Below are positions 52,700-61,355 of a DNA stretch of 64,000 nt, in pieces (the stretch's first letter is position 1; each line of letters begins with the position of its first letter). The notes under the pieces are model-generated. The model did no database searches. It was not told the DNA's origin and saw only the letters and a list, made by a program, of their open reading frames with translations. Origin of the DNA: AP-15 sp963775875 (GTDB lineage: Bacteria > Pseudomonadota > Alphaproteobacteria > ATCC43930 > CGMCC-115725). The position numbers and the translations under genes were made by a program. Location: contig CAVZKP010000021.1 in the NCBI GenBank assembly GCA_963775875.1, forward strand, positions 77,394 through 141,393. The letters are read 5' to 3'.

Positions 52700-54124
52700 A
52701 TGTCCGGTCAGACTTCCGACCAGCTGCTGGCGCTGTTCGACACCGCGCCGCTCAATCGCCGCTACTGGCTCAGCTTCGCGCTGCTCTCGGCGCTGTTCGT
52801 CCTCGAATTCTTCGACTTCCTGGTGGTCGGCTATCTGCTGGCGGTGCTCGGGCCGCAATGGCATCTGACCTACGGCCAGTCGGCGCTGATCCTTTATAGC
52901 GGCGGCATCGGCTCGATCGTCGGCGCGCTGGTATTCGGCGGAGCGGCCGACGCCTGGGGCCGCAAGACGCAGATGATCATCGGCACCTTTATCTGCGCCG
53001 TCAGCGCCGGCCTGATCGGCCTGGTGCCGAGCGGGTCGTGGCAGATATTCGCCATCCTGCGCTTTTTTGTCGGGGTCGGGCTGACCGCCGGGGTCACGCC
53101 CTCGCTGACCATTCTGGTTGAGCTGACCCCGACCCGGCACCGTACCCTGCTCACCAGCTTCTACATCGTCTTTGCGTCGGCTGGCGGTCTGCTCGCCTCG
53201 ACCACCTCGGCCGCTCTGCTCTCGGCCCTCGGCTGGCGCGGCGTGGCCATGCTCGGGATCACCCCGGCTTTTGTCGGCATCCTGATCTGGATTTTCGTGC
53301 CCGAATCGGTGCGCTGGCTCGCCGCAAAAGGGCGCTTCGCCGAGGCCAGGGCCGAGGTCGCCCAGCAGCTCCGCCTGCCGTTGCGATCGGTGCCGCTGCC
53401 GACCGTGCCGCCCGCCACCCAGCCGCGCGGCAGGCTGTCCGAGCTGTTGCACCATCCGCGCATGTTCTGGGAAACCGTGATCAACTGGGGCGGGTCGTCG
53501 ACCGCGGGCTACGGCATCTATCTGTGGGGTCCGACGATCGTGGCGCTGGTGCTCAAGGTCCCGGTGCCGCAGGCGGCCAAATACTTCATCTTTGTCGCGC
53601 TCGGCGGGGTCGTCGGCAAGATTGTGGTCACGTTTCTGGCGCCGGCGATCGGCCGGCGCCTGTTGGGCGTGCTGTGGGGCTTCGGCGCGGTGGCGGCGTT
53701 GGCCGCTGCCGGCTACTACCACGACGTCGTGGTCGATGGCTGGCCGATGATGGTGGTTCTGCTGTGCGTCTCGACCTTTTTTGTCGAGGGCGGCTTTTCC
53801 AATCTCGCTCCCTATACGGTCGAGAGCTACGGGGTGAACCTCGGCGCGCGCTCCTCGGGCCTGGGGCAGGCGGCCAACGGCGTCGGCAAGATCCTCGGTC
53901 CGCTGAGCCTGGCGCTGATCGCCGGCACCGCCAATTTGGTCTCGCCGCAGGCCACGGCCGCCGCGGTATGGCCGGCCTATCTGTTCCTCGCCTTCTGCAT
54001 GGTGCTGGTGGCGCTGTCTTTTGCCATCCTCGGCCGGGAGACGCATGGCCGCGCCATGGCCTTCGGCGCCGAAGAAACGGCGGCGCAGCGGCGACCCACG
54101 GTGGCGACGACCGGGGCGCGCTAG
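52700..54124 (+). CDS. MFS transporter, copy 2
   Basis: 474 residues, intact, with 12 predicted helices. LEFFDFLVVGYLLAVLG is helix 1, GGAADAWGRKTQ is the conserved loop between helices 2 and 3, VGVGLTAGVTPSLTILVE helix 4, and PESVRWLAAKGRFAEAR the central loop. It aligns end to end with copy 1, so the pair arose by tandem duplication. AAAGGAGGAGG precedes the ATG. The cargo cannot be told from sequence. Confidence 0.9.
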   Translation: MSGQTSDQLLALFDTAPLNRRYWLSFALLSALFVLEFFDFLVVGYLLAVLGPQWHLTYGQSALILYSGGIGSIVGALVFGGAADAWGRKTQMIIGTFICAVSAGLIGLVPSGSWQIFAILRFFVGVGLTAGVTPSLTILVELTPTRHRTLLTSFYIVFASAGGLLASTTSAALLSALGWRGVAMLGITPAFVGILIWIFVPESVRWLAAKGRFAEARAEVAQQLRLPLRSVPLPTVPPATQPRGRLSELLHHPRMFWETVINWGGSSTAGYGIYLWGPTIVALVLKVPVPQAAKYFIFVALGGVVGKIVVTFLAPAIGRRLLGVLWGFGAVAALAAAGYYHDVVVDGWPMMVVLLCVSTFFVEGGFSNLAPYTVESYGVNLGARSSGLGQAANGVGKILGPLSLALIAGTANLVSPQATAAAVWPAYLFLAFCMVLVALSFAILGRETHGRAMAFGAEETAAQRRPTVATTGAR

Positions 54125-54133
54125 GGGGGCCGG

Positions 54134-54841
54134 CTAGGGCGCGCGCCCGGGCTCGCGGCAGATGCCGATGCGGCGCGCGTTCTTGCCCCAGTAGAACAGC
54201 GGCGGCTCGCCCTCGGCGGCGCCGCCGCGCATCGCCACCGCGCGGGCCAGCATGAACCGGGTCACGTCGCGCAAACCGTCCTCGAGATCGCCGGTGCCGA
54301 TCGGGTGCCAGCGCAGATCTTCGAGTTCCGCGCTGGCCATCGGCTCGCCAAACAAGCTCCCGCCATCGGCCAGAAAGAACCGGGTGTTGAAGCGGCGGCT
54401 CGAATGCGACGGGGTGATCGCGCGGCCGACATAGGCCAGAAGGTCGATCGCCGCTGCGAGGCCGCGTTCGCGATAGGCCTGCTCGATCGCCGAATCGGCT
54501 GACCCGGCCGGCGTCGGGCGGGCCGGCTGGCCGATCAGCACCCCTGCCTCCTCCCAGGTCTCGCGCAGCGCGGCGCGGGCGCAGCGGGCGAGCCTCGGGG
54601 CCACCCTCTCGGTTCCGGTTTCGACCGACCAGGCAACCCGGTCCGGCGGATCGATGGCGCCGCCGGGAAACACATAGACGCCGGGCATGAACCGCGCCGA
54701 GAGCGGGCGGCGGCCGACCAGCACCTCGAGCGCGGTCCCCGCGCCGCGCAACAGGATCAGCGAGGCAGCGTCGCGCGGCCGCACGACCGGTTTGCGGGTT
54801 GCCGCCGGCGCCCGCAGCGCCGGGATCAGTGCATCGTTCAT
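54134..54841 (-). CDS. Nudix hydrolase, NUDT19/CoA-type
   Basis: The start at 54841 (MNDALIPALRAPAATRK) gives 235 residues. The Nudix box is split by an insertion: FPGGAIDPPDRVAW, then about 15 residues, then AALRETWEEAGVLIG, the layout of NUDT7/NUDT19-like CoA diphosphatases. It is the last gene of a minus-strand cluster, 46 nt after the small unknown gene. The substrate is inferred only. Confidence 0.88.
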   Translation of the reverse strand: MNDALIPALRAPAATRKPVVRPRDAASLILLRGAGTALEVLVGRRPLSARFMPGVYVFPGGAIDPPDRVAWSVETGTERVAPRLARCARAALRETWEEAGVLIGQPARPTPAGSADSAIEQAYRERGLAAAIDLLAYVGRAITPSHSSRRFNTRFFLADGGSLFGEPMASAELEDLRWHPIGTGDLEDGLRDVTRFMLARAVAMRGGAAEGEPPLFYWGKNARRIGICREPGRAP

Positions 54842-54887
54842 CGCTTTACTATGCGCGCAGTCGCGCCGGGTGCTCCAGCGATTGCGG

Positions 54888-55250
54888 TCAGGCTGGGTTG
54901 CGGCGGATGCGCTCGATCGCCGCGATCCAGGTCTCCAGCGCCTGGCGCAATTCGCCGAAATCGTACCTCTCGGGACGCGCCCCCTCGACGACGGCGTTGC
55001 AAATGGTAACCCCATCGGGGGCGATCGCGACCGAGAAGGCGTTGCCGACCGCAGCCGGCTGCGGCGCTTCGCCGCGTTCGGCTGCGGCGATCTCGGCGAG
55101 CAATGTCCGGGCACAGGCAAGATCGCCTTGCACGTCGCTCTGCATAAAACTCGCCAGAATATCGCCGTGCCGGCCGCTACCGGGACGTGCGCGCCCTTCG
55201 AGGTATCCGGTCCGACTCCGCCGGACGGTGATCAGGCTGGTGCCGATCAT
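54888..55250 (-). CDS. Small protein of unknown function next to EndoU
   Basis: 120 residues, no signal peptide or membrane helix, so cytosolic. A beta-rich first third (MIGTSLITVRRSRTGYLEGR) precedes a helix (GDLACARTLLAEIAAAERG) and a C-terminal helix (GELRQALETWIAAIERIRR). The layout reminds me of YacL-like small proteins but I do not claim the family. It starts 12 nt after the EndoU stop, which is the placement expected of an immunity protein; that is inference. Confidence 0.65.
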   Translation of the reverse strand: MIGTSLITVRRSRTGYLEGRARPGSGRHGDILASFMQSDVQGDLACARTLLAEIAAAERGEAPQPAAVGNAFSVAIAPDGVTICNAVVEGARPERYDFGELRQALETWIAAIERIRRNPA

Positions 55251-55262
55251 GCTTTTGCGCCT

Positions 55263-55856
55263 TCACGGGTTGCGCAGCGGGTAGGCGGCGTCGATACGCC
55301 CGGACTGGTACCAGCCCTCGATCGCGAAACCGTGGCCCGAATCGCCGATAAACCGGCCATCGCCGCGGACGCGCCCCTGGTGAAACGCGGCGAGGACCGC
55401 CTCGATCACCGCGTCGTCGGACATCGCATCCGGGAAAAAGGTCGAGGCCGCGCGCTTGTCGATCCACTCGCCGCTCGCTGGATCGCGCAAGGCGACGCGG
55501 GCGCGATAGACGCCGTTCGCGTCCGGCGGCTGGATGATGCGCAATACCCGCGCGCCCGGCGGGTCGACGCCGTTCGGCCGGTGATGATAGCCGACCGCTT
55601 GACCGTGGCGATTGATCTCGCCGGTCTCGATATGGGCGAAGTCGATCGGCGGGTCGGTCGCGGTCCACCGGTCCGCCGGCGCCAGATCGCGGGCAAAAAG
55701 CCCCGCCGGACACAGCACCAGGAGCAGCGCACACAGCCCGATTGGGCGCGACAGGCGTTGGATCGCGCCCCGTAATCGTGCGGCAGGGAACAGCAGGGTT
55801 ACCGCCCCGCGAATACGTCCTTCGCCACCAGTGCCGCGGTCATGGCCGCGGGCCAT
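55263..55856 (-). CDS. Secreted EndoU-domain RNase
   Basis: The mature part reads like the bacterial EndoU nuclease family: HIETGEINRHGQAVGYHHRP with the two catalytic-type His, NGVYRARVALRD, DKRAASTFFPDAMSDD with the catalytic-type Lys, and GHGFAIEGWYQSGRIDAAYP at the end. A hydrophobic segment (IGLCALLLVLCPAGLFA) is a signal peptide. The start is uncertain: the in-frame ATG at 55856 overlaps the previous gene by 58 nt and leaves a long leader; a CTG just after that gene's stop (near 55796) would fit a signal peptide better. EndoU domains occur in polymorphic toxins, but here the domain stands alone. Confidence 0.8.
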   Translation of the reverse strand: MARGHDRGTGGEGRIRGAVTLLFPAARLRGAIQRLSRPIGLCALLLVLCPAGLFARDLAPADRWTATDPPIDFAHIETGEINRHGQAVGYHHRPNGVDPPGARVLRIIQPPDANGVYRARVALRDPASGEWIDKRAASTFFPDAMSDDAVIEAVLAAFHQGRVRGDGRFIGDSGHGFAIEGWYQSGRIDAAYPLRNP

Positions 55857-56122
55857 CCGGCATAGAAGGCCAGATGGGTGATCAATTCGCCGAGTTCGTC
55901 CTTGCTGAGGCCGTTGTCGAGCGCGCGGCCGAGATGGCCGACCAATTGCTTTTCCCGGCCGAGCGCCACCAGGGTGGCGACCGTGATCAGGCTGCGATCG
56001 CGTTTGGATAGGCCCGGGCGCTCCCACACATCGCCATAGACAACCTTGTCGGCGAGATCGATCAGCTTCGGCGCGATCGGCCGAACCTGTTCGCGGGCGG
56101 GTGAGGGCGGTGTGACCGGCAT
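55799..56122 (-). CDS. Carboxymuconolactone decarboxylase family protein
   Basis: 107 residues. KLIDLADKVVYGDVWERPGLSKRDRSLITVATL and GHLGRALDNGLSKDELGELI (cited in parts: VYGDVWERPGLSKRDRSL, HLGRALDNGLSKDELGEL) are typical. The family includes decarboxylases and AhpD-like peroxidases; the CxxC of AhpD is absent, so peroxidase activity is not expected. It is the first gene of the four-gene minus-strand cluster. Confidence 0.88.
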   Translation of the reverse strand: MPVTPPSPAREQVRPIAPKLIDLADKVVYGDVWERPGLSKRDRSLITVATLVALGREKQLVGHLGRALDNGLSKDELGELITHLAFYAGWPAAMTAALVAKDVFAGR

Positions 56123-56237
56123 GCTTCAGTCTCCGTTGGGCAGGACATCGAGTTGTCGCGGAGCGGTATTGCGGGGCGCTACAGTAAGACAGATGGCGAG
56201 CTAAGGCATCTGCCGCGAGCGGATTGGGAGGGTTGCA

Positions 56238-56321
56238 ATGCGCATTGCGGTCATCGGCGCCGGCGGGATCGGCGCGATTTACGGCGCGTCGCTCGCCAAT
56301 CCCCCGGTTAGGAGCGTGTGA
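56238..56321 (+). pseudogene. 2-dehydropantoate 2-reductase fragment (panE/apbA N-terminus)
   Basis: Only the NADP-binding start remains: MRIAVIGAGGIGAIYGASLA, with a GGGAGGG-type site upstream, then the frame enters the inserted repeat element and stops after 27 residues. The other roughly 280 residues are not found on the far side of the element, which abuts an unrelated gene, so insertion was followed by deletion or recombination. Confidence 0.85.
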
Positions 56322-56744
56322 CGGAATCGATAGGGCACAGAGGATCGCCTGCACAAATCATCGTGCGTGCTTCGAGACGCGCCCCTTGGGCGCTCCTCAG
56401 CATGAGGCGTATCGTTGATGGCATTAATCCATCTCCTCACCCTGAGGAAGCCGCGCAGCGGCTGTCTCGAAGGGCCTGCCCTCGCGAAAGAGCATGTGAA
56501 AGAATTGGCTTCAGGACGAAAACCGGGCGCGGCACAACCGTCATGCGTGGTTCGAGACGCGCCTTTGGCGCTCCTCACCATGAGGTATCTCATTGATAGC
56601 ATTTAGAAACCACCTCATCCTGAGGAAGCCGCAAAGCGGCTGTCTCGAAGGACGCACAGGGCCGATCCAGCCACTTTTCAATTTCTTCACACGCTTGAAA
56701 GCGGGGGACGCGCCGGTCCAGCGACGATCGATTCCACACGCTCT
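56311..56744. mobile_element. Nested MITE-like element
   Basis: The outer element has terminal inverted repeats (left GAGCGTGTGACGGAATCGAT; right, inverted, AGAGCGTGTGGAATCGAT) and is flanked by TA on both sides (56309 and 56745), as after IS630/Tc1-type insertion. A second element of the same family (56489-56702) is nested inside and is nearly identical to the copy at 42589-42802. No transposase is encoded, so mobility would need a helper. Its last base forms part of the stop codon of the M81 gene. Confidence 0.8.
56489..56702. repeat. 214-bp TIR element, copy 2 (nested)
   Basis: It matches 42589-42802 at all but two positions (56526 and 56598). It lies inside the outer element, and its own ends are inverted repeats related to the outer ones. 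The near-identity shows recent copying. Confidence 0.9.
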
Positions 56745-58285
56745 TAGGCGGCGGGCGGGCTCCACTCCACGCCGTCGTCGAGCGGGATGACCGGGCGCGG
56801 CAGGTGTTTCCAGGCGAAGCGGTTCAGCATCGGCGAAGTCAGGCCGGGCAAATCGACCTCGACGATCTGGTCGGGGCCGAAGAACTCGTCAAAGCCGCCG
56901 CGGAAATGGCCGCGCGATTTGACCGCGACCGATCGCGCGGCGCCAATGTCGAGCCCCATCATCTCGAAGAAAATCGGGTCGGCGCACTGTACCCGGTGCG
57001 AGACCACGACGACCGTGACGCCGCCGACCTGCAACGCCGCGCAGGGCCCGAGGGCGAGCCGCATACCGGCATAGATGCCGCGCCGGCCGATGCAATTGCC
57101 ATCGCTCAATGCTGCGACGGTCGCATTCGCGCTGTAAGGCTCGGAGAAATTGGTCGTCTCCGAACGGTTGAAATGCGCCTCGAACCGGGCGCCGACGCCG
57201 AGCCGATGCGCCTCGGCCGCGAGCGGCGGGTCGTAGATGACGCCGAGCAGCGCCCGCTCGACGCCAGCCTCGTGGAACGCGCGCAGCAGAAACCCGGTAT
57301 TGCCACGCCCGCCGCCGCCCGGATTGTCGGCGACATCGGCAAAGGCCAAGGCCGGCGATGACAGGTCGCGTCCGACCGCCAGCGCCCTCTCGACCGCTTC
57401 GTCGAGCGAGGTCAGCCGCGGATAAAACCGGGCGCGGCTGGCCCAGCCGAGTTCGGCGATCTCGCGCGCCAGCGTTTCGGCCGCCGCCTTGTCGCGCCGC
57501 GCGGTCACCACCACGCAGAGGCCGTTATCGGCGGTATCGGCAAAAGCAAAGCCGCCCATCACCGACACATTCAGGATCTCCGGGCTGATCCGGCGCTGAC
57601 CGAGGTCGATCATCTCGGCATAGGGGCCGGCGGCGGTCAGCATCGTCACCGTCGGCGGCACGATCGGCAACCGGATGAAGGCCGCCTGCGGCCGCAGCCC
57701 GGCGAGCATCTCGCGGATCGCGGCGGCCGCCTCGGCGCCGCGCTCGCGCATGTCCAGATGCGGGTTGGTGCGGTAGCCGATAAAGGCGTCGATCGAGCGC
57801 ACCATGCGCTCGGAAACATTGGCGTGCAGGTCGAGGGTCGCGGCGATCGGCACGTCCGGCCCGACGATCGCCCGCACCCGCTCGAACAACAGCCCGTCGG
57901 GATCGTCCTCCTCGGTGGTCAGACCGGCGCCGTGCGCGCAGATATAGACCGCGTCGACCGGCAATGCCGCTTTCAGCCGGGCTTCGATCGCGCCCAGCAG
58001 CTCGACGAAAAAACCATGCTCGACCGGGCCGTTGGGTTCGGTCATGGCCAGCACGATGCCGACCGGAATCCATGGCCCCGAGGCGTCCATTGCCGCGACA
58101 AACCCGGGTGTCTCGGCCAGCATGACCGGGGCCGGCGCGCGCGCCCCGGCGAGGATCGCCTCGCCTTCCAGATAGGTGCGCGCGGTAAAGTGCGCCTTGG
58201 TCGCCGGCGGGGCGAATTTGTTGCACTCGATCGAGAAGCCGAGCAGCGCCACGCGGGGCGGGGAGGGGTCGGGCATGCCAAACAT
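56744..58285 (-). CDS. M81 family metallopeptidase (MlrC-like)
   Basis: 513 residues. RVALLGFSIECNKFAPPATK is the family N-terminus; ICAHGAGLTTEEDDPDG and DLHANVSERMV carry metal-ligand residues, and DNPGGGGRGNT is the conserved core motif. MlrC degrades linearised microcystin, but most family members have unknown substrates. A second start at 58276 (MPDPSPPRVALL) is equally possible. It is divergent from the M20 gene, and its stop abuts the MITE-like element. Confidence 0.88.
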   Translation of the reverse strand: MFGMPDPSPPRVALLGFSIECNKFAPPATKAHFTARTYLEGEAILAGARAPAPVMLAETPGFVAAMDASGPWIPVGIVLAMTEPNGPVEHGFFVELLGAIEARLKAALPVDAVYICAHGAGLTTEEDDPDGLLFERVRAIVGPDVPIAATLDLHANVSERMVRSIDAFIGYRTNPHLDMRERGAEAAAAIREMLAGLRPQAAFIRLPIVPPTVTMLTAAGPYAEMIDLGQRRISPEILNVSVMGGFAFADTADNGLCVVVTARRDKAAAETLAREIAELGWASRARFYPRLTSLDEAVERALAVGRDLSSPALAFADVADNPGGGGRGNTGFLLRAFHEAGVERALLGVIYDPPLAAEAHRLGVGARFEAHFNRSETTNFSEPYSANATVAALSDGNCIGRRGIYAGMRLALGPCAALQVGGVTVVVVSHRVQCADPIFFEMMGLDIGAARSVAVKSRGHFRGGFDEFFGPDQIVEVDLPGLTSPMLNRFAWKHLPRPVIPLDDGVEWSPPAA

Positions 58286-58358
58286 CCGCGGGCGATTTCC
58301 GTTGGCCCCGATCCTAGGCTAGTCTTCGACCGGTGGCCACGGCTGAGGCTGATCGGAT

Positions 58359-59588
58359 ATGCCGAGCATCGATGGGCAGCGCGTCGTCGCCGATCTGAAA
58401 CGGCTCGCCGAATTCGGCCGCTACCAGACCGGGGTCCATCGCCCGACCTATTCGCCGGTCGATGTCGAGTCGCGGCACTGGCTCGCCGGCAAGCTGGGCG
58501 AGGCCGGGCTCGACCCGGTGATCGACGGCATCGGCAATGTCCTTGGCCGTAACCCGCGGGCGCGGCGGCGCCTGCTGGTCGGCTCGCACAGCGAGACCCA
58601 GCCCTATGGCGGCTGGCTCGACGGCGCGCTGGGAGTGATCTACGGGCTCGAACTCGCCCGCGCCTTTGCCGCCGACCCGGATTGCGCCGGGCTCGGCATC
58701 GAGGTCGCCGCCTGGGCCGACGAGGAAGGGCATTTCGGCGGCTATCTCGGCAGCCGTTCGTTCATCGGCGCACTCGGCGAGGACGAGATCGACCGGGCGA
58801 AACGCCGCGAGGACGGCACGCCGCTGCGCGAGGCGCTGGTGCAGGCCGGGTTTGCCGGACGCCGGCGGGAACGGTTCGAACCCGGCCGCCATCTCGGCTA
58901 TCTCGAAGCGCATATCGAGCAGGGCGACACCCTCGACAGCACCGGGCGGCGCATCGGCATCGTCGAGACCATCGTCGGCATCCGCAATTTCCGGGTCTCG
59001 CTGATCGGCGAGCAGAACCACGCCGGCACCACCCGCATGGCCCGGCGCAAGGATGCCGGGGTGGCGATGGTGCGGCTGGCGACGCGCATCCACGACCATT
59101 TTCCGCAACTCGCCGGGCCGCGCACGGTGTGGACCATCGGCCGGGTCTTGCTGGAGCCGAATGCACCCTCGGTCGTCCCCGGCCGGGCCGAAATGCAGGT
59201 CCAGTTTCGCGACGCCGACCCCGCGCTGCTCGATCTGTTCGAAAAGAATTTACGGGCGCTGGCCGCCGAAGCCGACCGGACCGGACCCTGCCATTGCGAC
59301 ATCCAGCCGATCGGACATACCGAGCCGCGGCCGATGAACCCCGGCTTTCAGGCGCTGATCGAAGCGGCGGCCGAGCAGCACGCGCCGGGGCTGCATATGC
59401 GCATGCCGAGCGCTGCCGGCCACGACGCCGCGATCCTCTCCGAACGCATGCCGGCCGCAATGATGTTCATCCCGAGCCTCGGCGGCATCAGCCACCACTG
59501 GGCCGAAGACACCAACGAAGCCGATATCGTGCTCGGTGCGCAGATCTTCGCCGACGCCGCGCTGCGGATCCTGCGCGCCATCGGCTGA
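58359..59588 (+). CDS. M20 family Zn-dependent amidase/carbamoylase
   Basis: 409 residues of the N-carbamoyl-L-amino-acid hydrolase/beta-ureidopropionase group. Metal-site segments: LVGSHSETQPYGGWLDGALG, AWADEEGHFGG, and SAAGHDAAILSERMPAAMMF with SLGGISHHWAEDT near the end; EQNHAGTTRMARRKDA lines the dimer-domain site. It probably opens N-carbamoyl or allantoate-type substrates. It shares a divergent spacer of 73 nt with the M81 gene. Confidence 0.88.
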   Translation: MPSIDGQRVVADLKRLAEFGRYQTGVHRPTYSPVDVESRHWLAGKLGEAGLDPVIDGIGNVLGRNPRARRRLLVGSHSETQPYGGWLDGALGVIYGLELARAFAADPDCAGLGIEVAAWADEEGHFGGYLGSRSFIGALGEDEIDRAKRREDGTPLREALVQAGFAGRRRERFEPGRHLGYLEAHIEQGDTLDSTGRRIGIVETIVGIRNFRVSLIGEQNHAGTTRMARRKDAGVAMVRLATRIHDHFPQLAGPRTVWTIGRVLLEPNAPSVVPGRAEMQVQFRDADPALLDLFEKNLRALAAEADRTGPCHCDIQPIGHTEPRPMNPGFQALIEAAAEQHAPGLHMRMPSAAGHDAAILSERMPAAMMFIPSLGGISHHWAEDTNEADIVLGAQIFADAALRILRAIG

Positions 59589-59592
59589 TCGT

Positions 59593-59637
59593 GCTCGCTG
59601 GCGACCCGCTCGCTGGCGATCCGCTCGCTGGCGACCC
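59593..59637. repeat. 15-nt tandem repeat, three units
   Basis: GCTCGCTGGCGACCC occurs three times head to tail (59593, 59608 with one mismatch, 59623) between the convergent M20 and protease genes. It is noncoding. Confidence 0.85.
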
Positions 59638-59660
59638 GGTCCGCCGCGCTGTCGCCGCGA

Positions 59661-61022
59661 TCAGCCGGGGTGGGCGCCGGCGTCCCGGCGGACCGCCTGC
59701 TGCAGATAGCCGATCGCCGCGTCGAGCTGGGCGTCCTTGGCGGTGCCGATAACCAGCGGCTTGATCGGGTGCTCGGCCGTGTCGGGGCTGGTGGCGGAAG
59801 CGGAGACCGGGGTCGCGGTCGCGCTGGCGTTGAGCGAACCGGTGTTCTTCAGTGCCCGGTAGAGGTCGCTTTCATGGTTGAGCACCGCGTTGGCCACCTG
59901 CTCGCTCTTCGGCAGGCTGACGACGAGATCGGGGCTGATGCCCTGGCCCTGGATCGAGCGGCCGGACGGCGTGTAGTAGAGCGCCGTGGTCAACCGCAGG
60001 GCGCCGTGCCCGCCTTCGAGCGGGATAATTGTCTGCACCGAGCCCTTGCCAAAGCTGCGGGTGCCCATGATCGTGGCGCGGTGATCGTCCTGCAATGCGC
60101 CGGCGACGATTTCCGCGGCCGAGGCGGTGGCGCTGTTGATCAGCACCACGATCGGAACCCCGGGGATCAGATCGCCCGCCACCTGGGCGCGATAGACCCG
60201 GTCGTCATCGGGGTTGCGGCCCTTGGTCGTGACCACGACGCCGCCATCGACCAGTTCGCCGGTCACATCGACCGAGGCGTCGAGCAGGCCGCCAGGATCG
60301 TTGCGCAGGTCGAGCACCAGCCCGTTCAGCCGGCCATGGGCCTGCTGCTTGAGCTGGGCGATGGCGCTGGCCAGTTCGGCCGCGGTGTTCTCGGTAAAGG
60401 TGGTGATGCGGACATAGCCGATCCGGTCGCGTTTCAGAGCCGATTTGACCGAGACGACGTGGATGATGTTTCGGGTCAGGGTTACATCGAAGGGCGGCCG
60501 GTCGCTGCGCGCGATTTCGAGCGTCACCTTCGAGCCGGCCGAACCGCGCAGCCGCTTGACGATCGCCTCGACATCCATCCCGGTGGTCGGCTGGCCGTTG
60601 ATCTTGACGATGCGATCGCCGGGTTCGATCCCGGCATTGGCGGCCGGGGTGCCGTCGATCGGGGCGATGACTTCGGGCACCTTGCCTTCCAGGGTCAGCT
60701 CGATGCCGATGCCGCCGAATTCGCCGCGGGTGACGGCGGACATCTGCTGGTACTGCTCCTGATCCATATAGTCGGAATGCGGATCGAGCCGGGTCATCAT
60801 CCCCTTCAGGGCATCGGTGGTCAGCTTGTCGCCGGTCACCGGCTCGACATAGCTCTGCTGGACCTGTCGGGCCACCTGTTGCAGCAGGCTGAAATCGGCG
60901 GGGTCGCGGGATGCGGCGGCGGTGCCGGCGCCGGCGCTGTCGCAGCCGGAGAGGGTAAGCGCGATCAGGGCGGCGGCGGCGGCCCTGACGGCCGATCGGT
61001 GCAGGTGTGTGGTCGAAATCAT
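59661..61022 (-). CDS. S41 family C-terminal processing protease (CtpA-like) lipoprotein
   Basis: 453 residues. The leader ends in LTLSGC, a lipobox, so it is probably a periplasmic lipoprotein. A PDZ domain (GIGIELTLEGKVPEVIAPID...GDRIVKINGQPT) is followed by the S41 catalytic domain with the nucleophile Ser in INSATASAAEIVAG and Lys in GTRSFGKGSVQT. Such proteases trim or degrade periplasmic proteins from the C-terminus. Confidence 0.92.
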   Translation of the reverse strand: MISTTHLHRSAVRAAAAALIALTLSGCDSAGAGTAAASRDPADFSLLQQVARQVQQSYVEPVTGDKLTTDALKGMMTRLDPHSDYMDQEQYQQMSAVTRGEFGGIGIELTLEGKVPEVIAPIDGTPAANAGIEPGDRIVKINGQPTTGMDVEAIVKRLRGSAGSKVTLEIARSDRPPFDVTLTRNIIHVVSVKSALKRDRIGYVRITTFTENTAAELASAIAQLKQQAHGRLNGLVLDLRNDPGGLLDASVDVTGELVDGGVVVTTKGRNPDDDRVYRAQVAGDLIPGVPIVVLINSATASAAEIVAGALQDDHRATIMGTRSFGKGSVQTIIPLEGGHGALRLTTALYYTPSGRSIQGQGISPDLVVSLPKSEQVANAVLNHESDLYRALKNTGSLNASATATPVSASATSPDTAEHPIKPLVIGTAKDAQLDAAIGYLQQAVRRDAGAHPG

Positions 61023-61096
61023 CGGAGCCTTCGCGGCAAGCGGCCGGTCGACGACGGGCCGGTAACGGGTCCCCGGATGATTTGCACTGCCACTTC

Positions 61097-61132
61097 TCAG
61101 GTCATGATCCTGGGTCAGGTCATGATCCTGGG
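61097..61132. repeat. 18-nt tandem repeat
   Basis: TCAGGTCATGATCCTGGG occurs twice head to tail in the 333-nt divergent spacer between the protease and alpha/beta-hydrolase genes. Tandem sites in a promoter spacer may be operators; this is not shown. Nothing else is seen in that spacer. Confidence 0.8.
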
Positions 61133-61355
61133 TCGTGGCCGAACCGCTCTCCGGTCGCCGCAGAATGTAGTCTTCCGGCCGCGTCCTTCCAGGGGCGCTC
61201 GTTCACTCGTGATGCGGGCGCGACGTCGCGGGCGCGCGGTTGCGGCCGGCCTGGCCCCCGCTCGGCCGGTTTGCCGCATTCAAGATTGGTTCCCGTCCGG
61301 CCGCGATCGAGGTTATAAACCCGCGCGCCTGGGACGGCCGGAGGGACGGATTGCA

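Noticed and set aside
54888..55250. Named immunity-protein family for the EndoU neighbour
   Set aside because: I could not match it to any specific immunity family from sequence alone, so only the placement is used as evidence.
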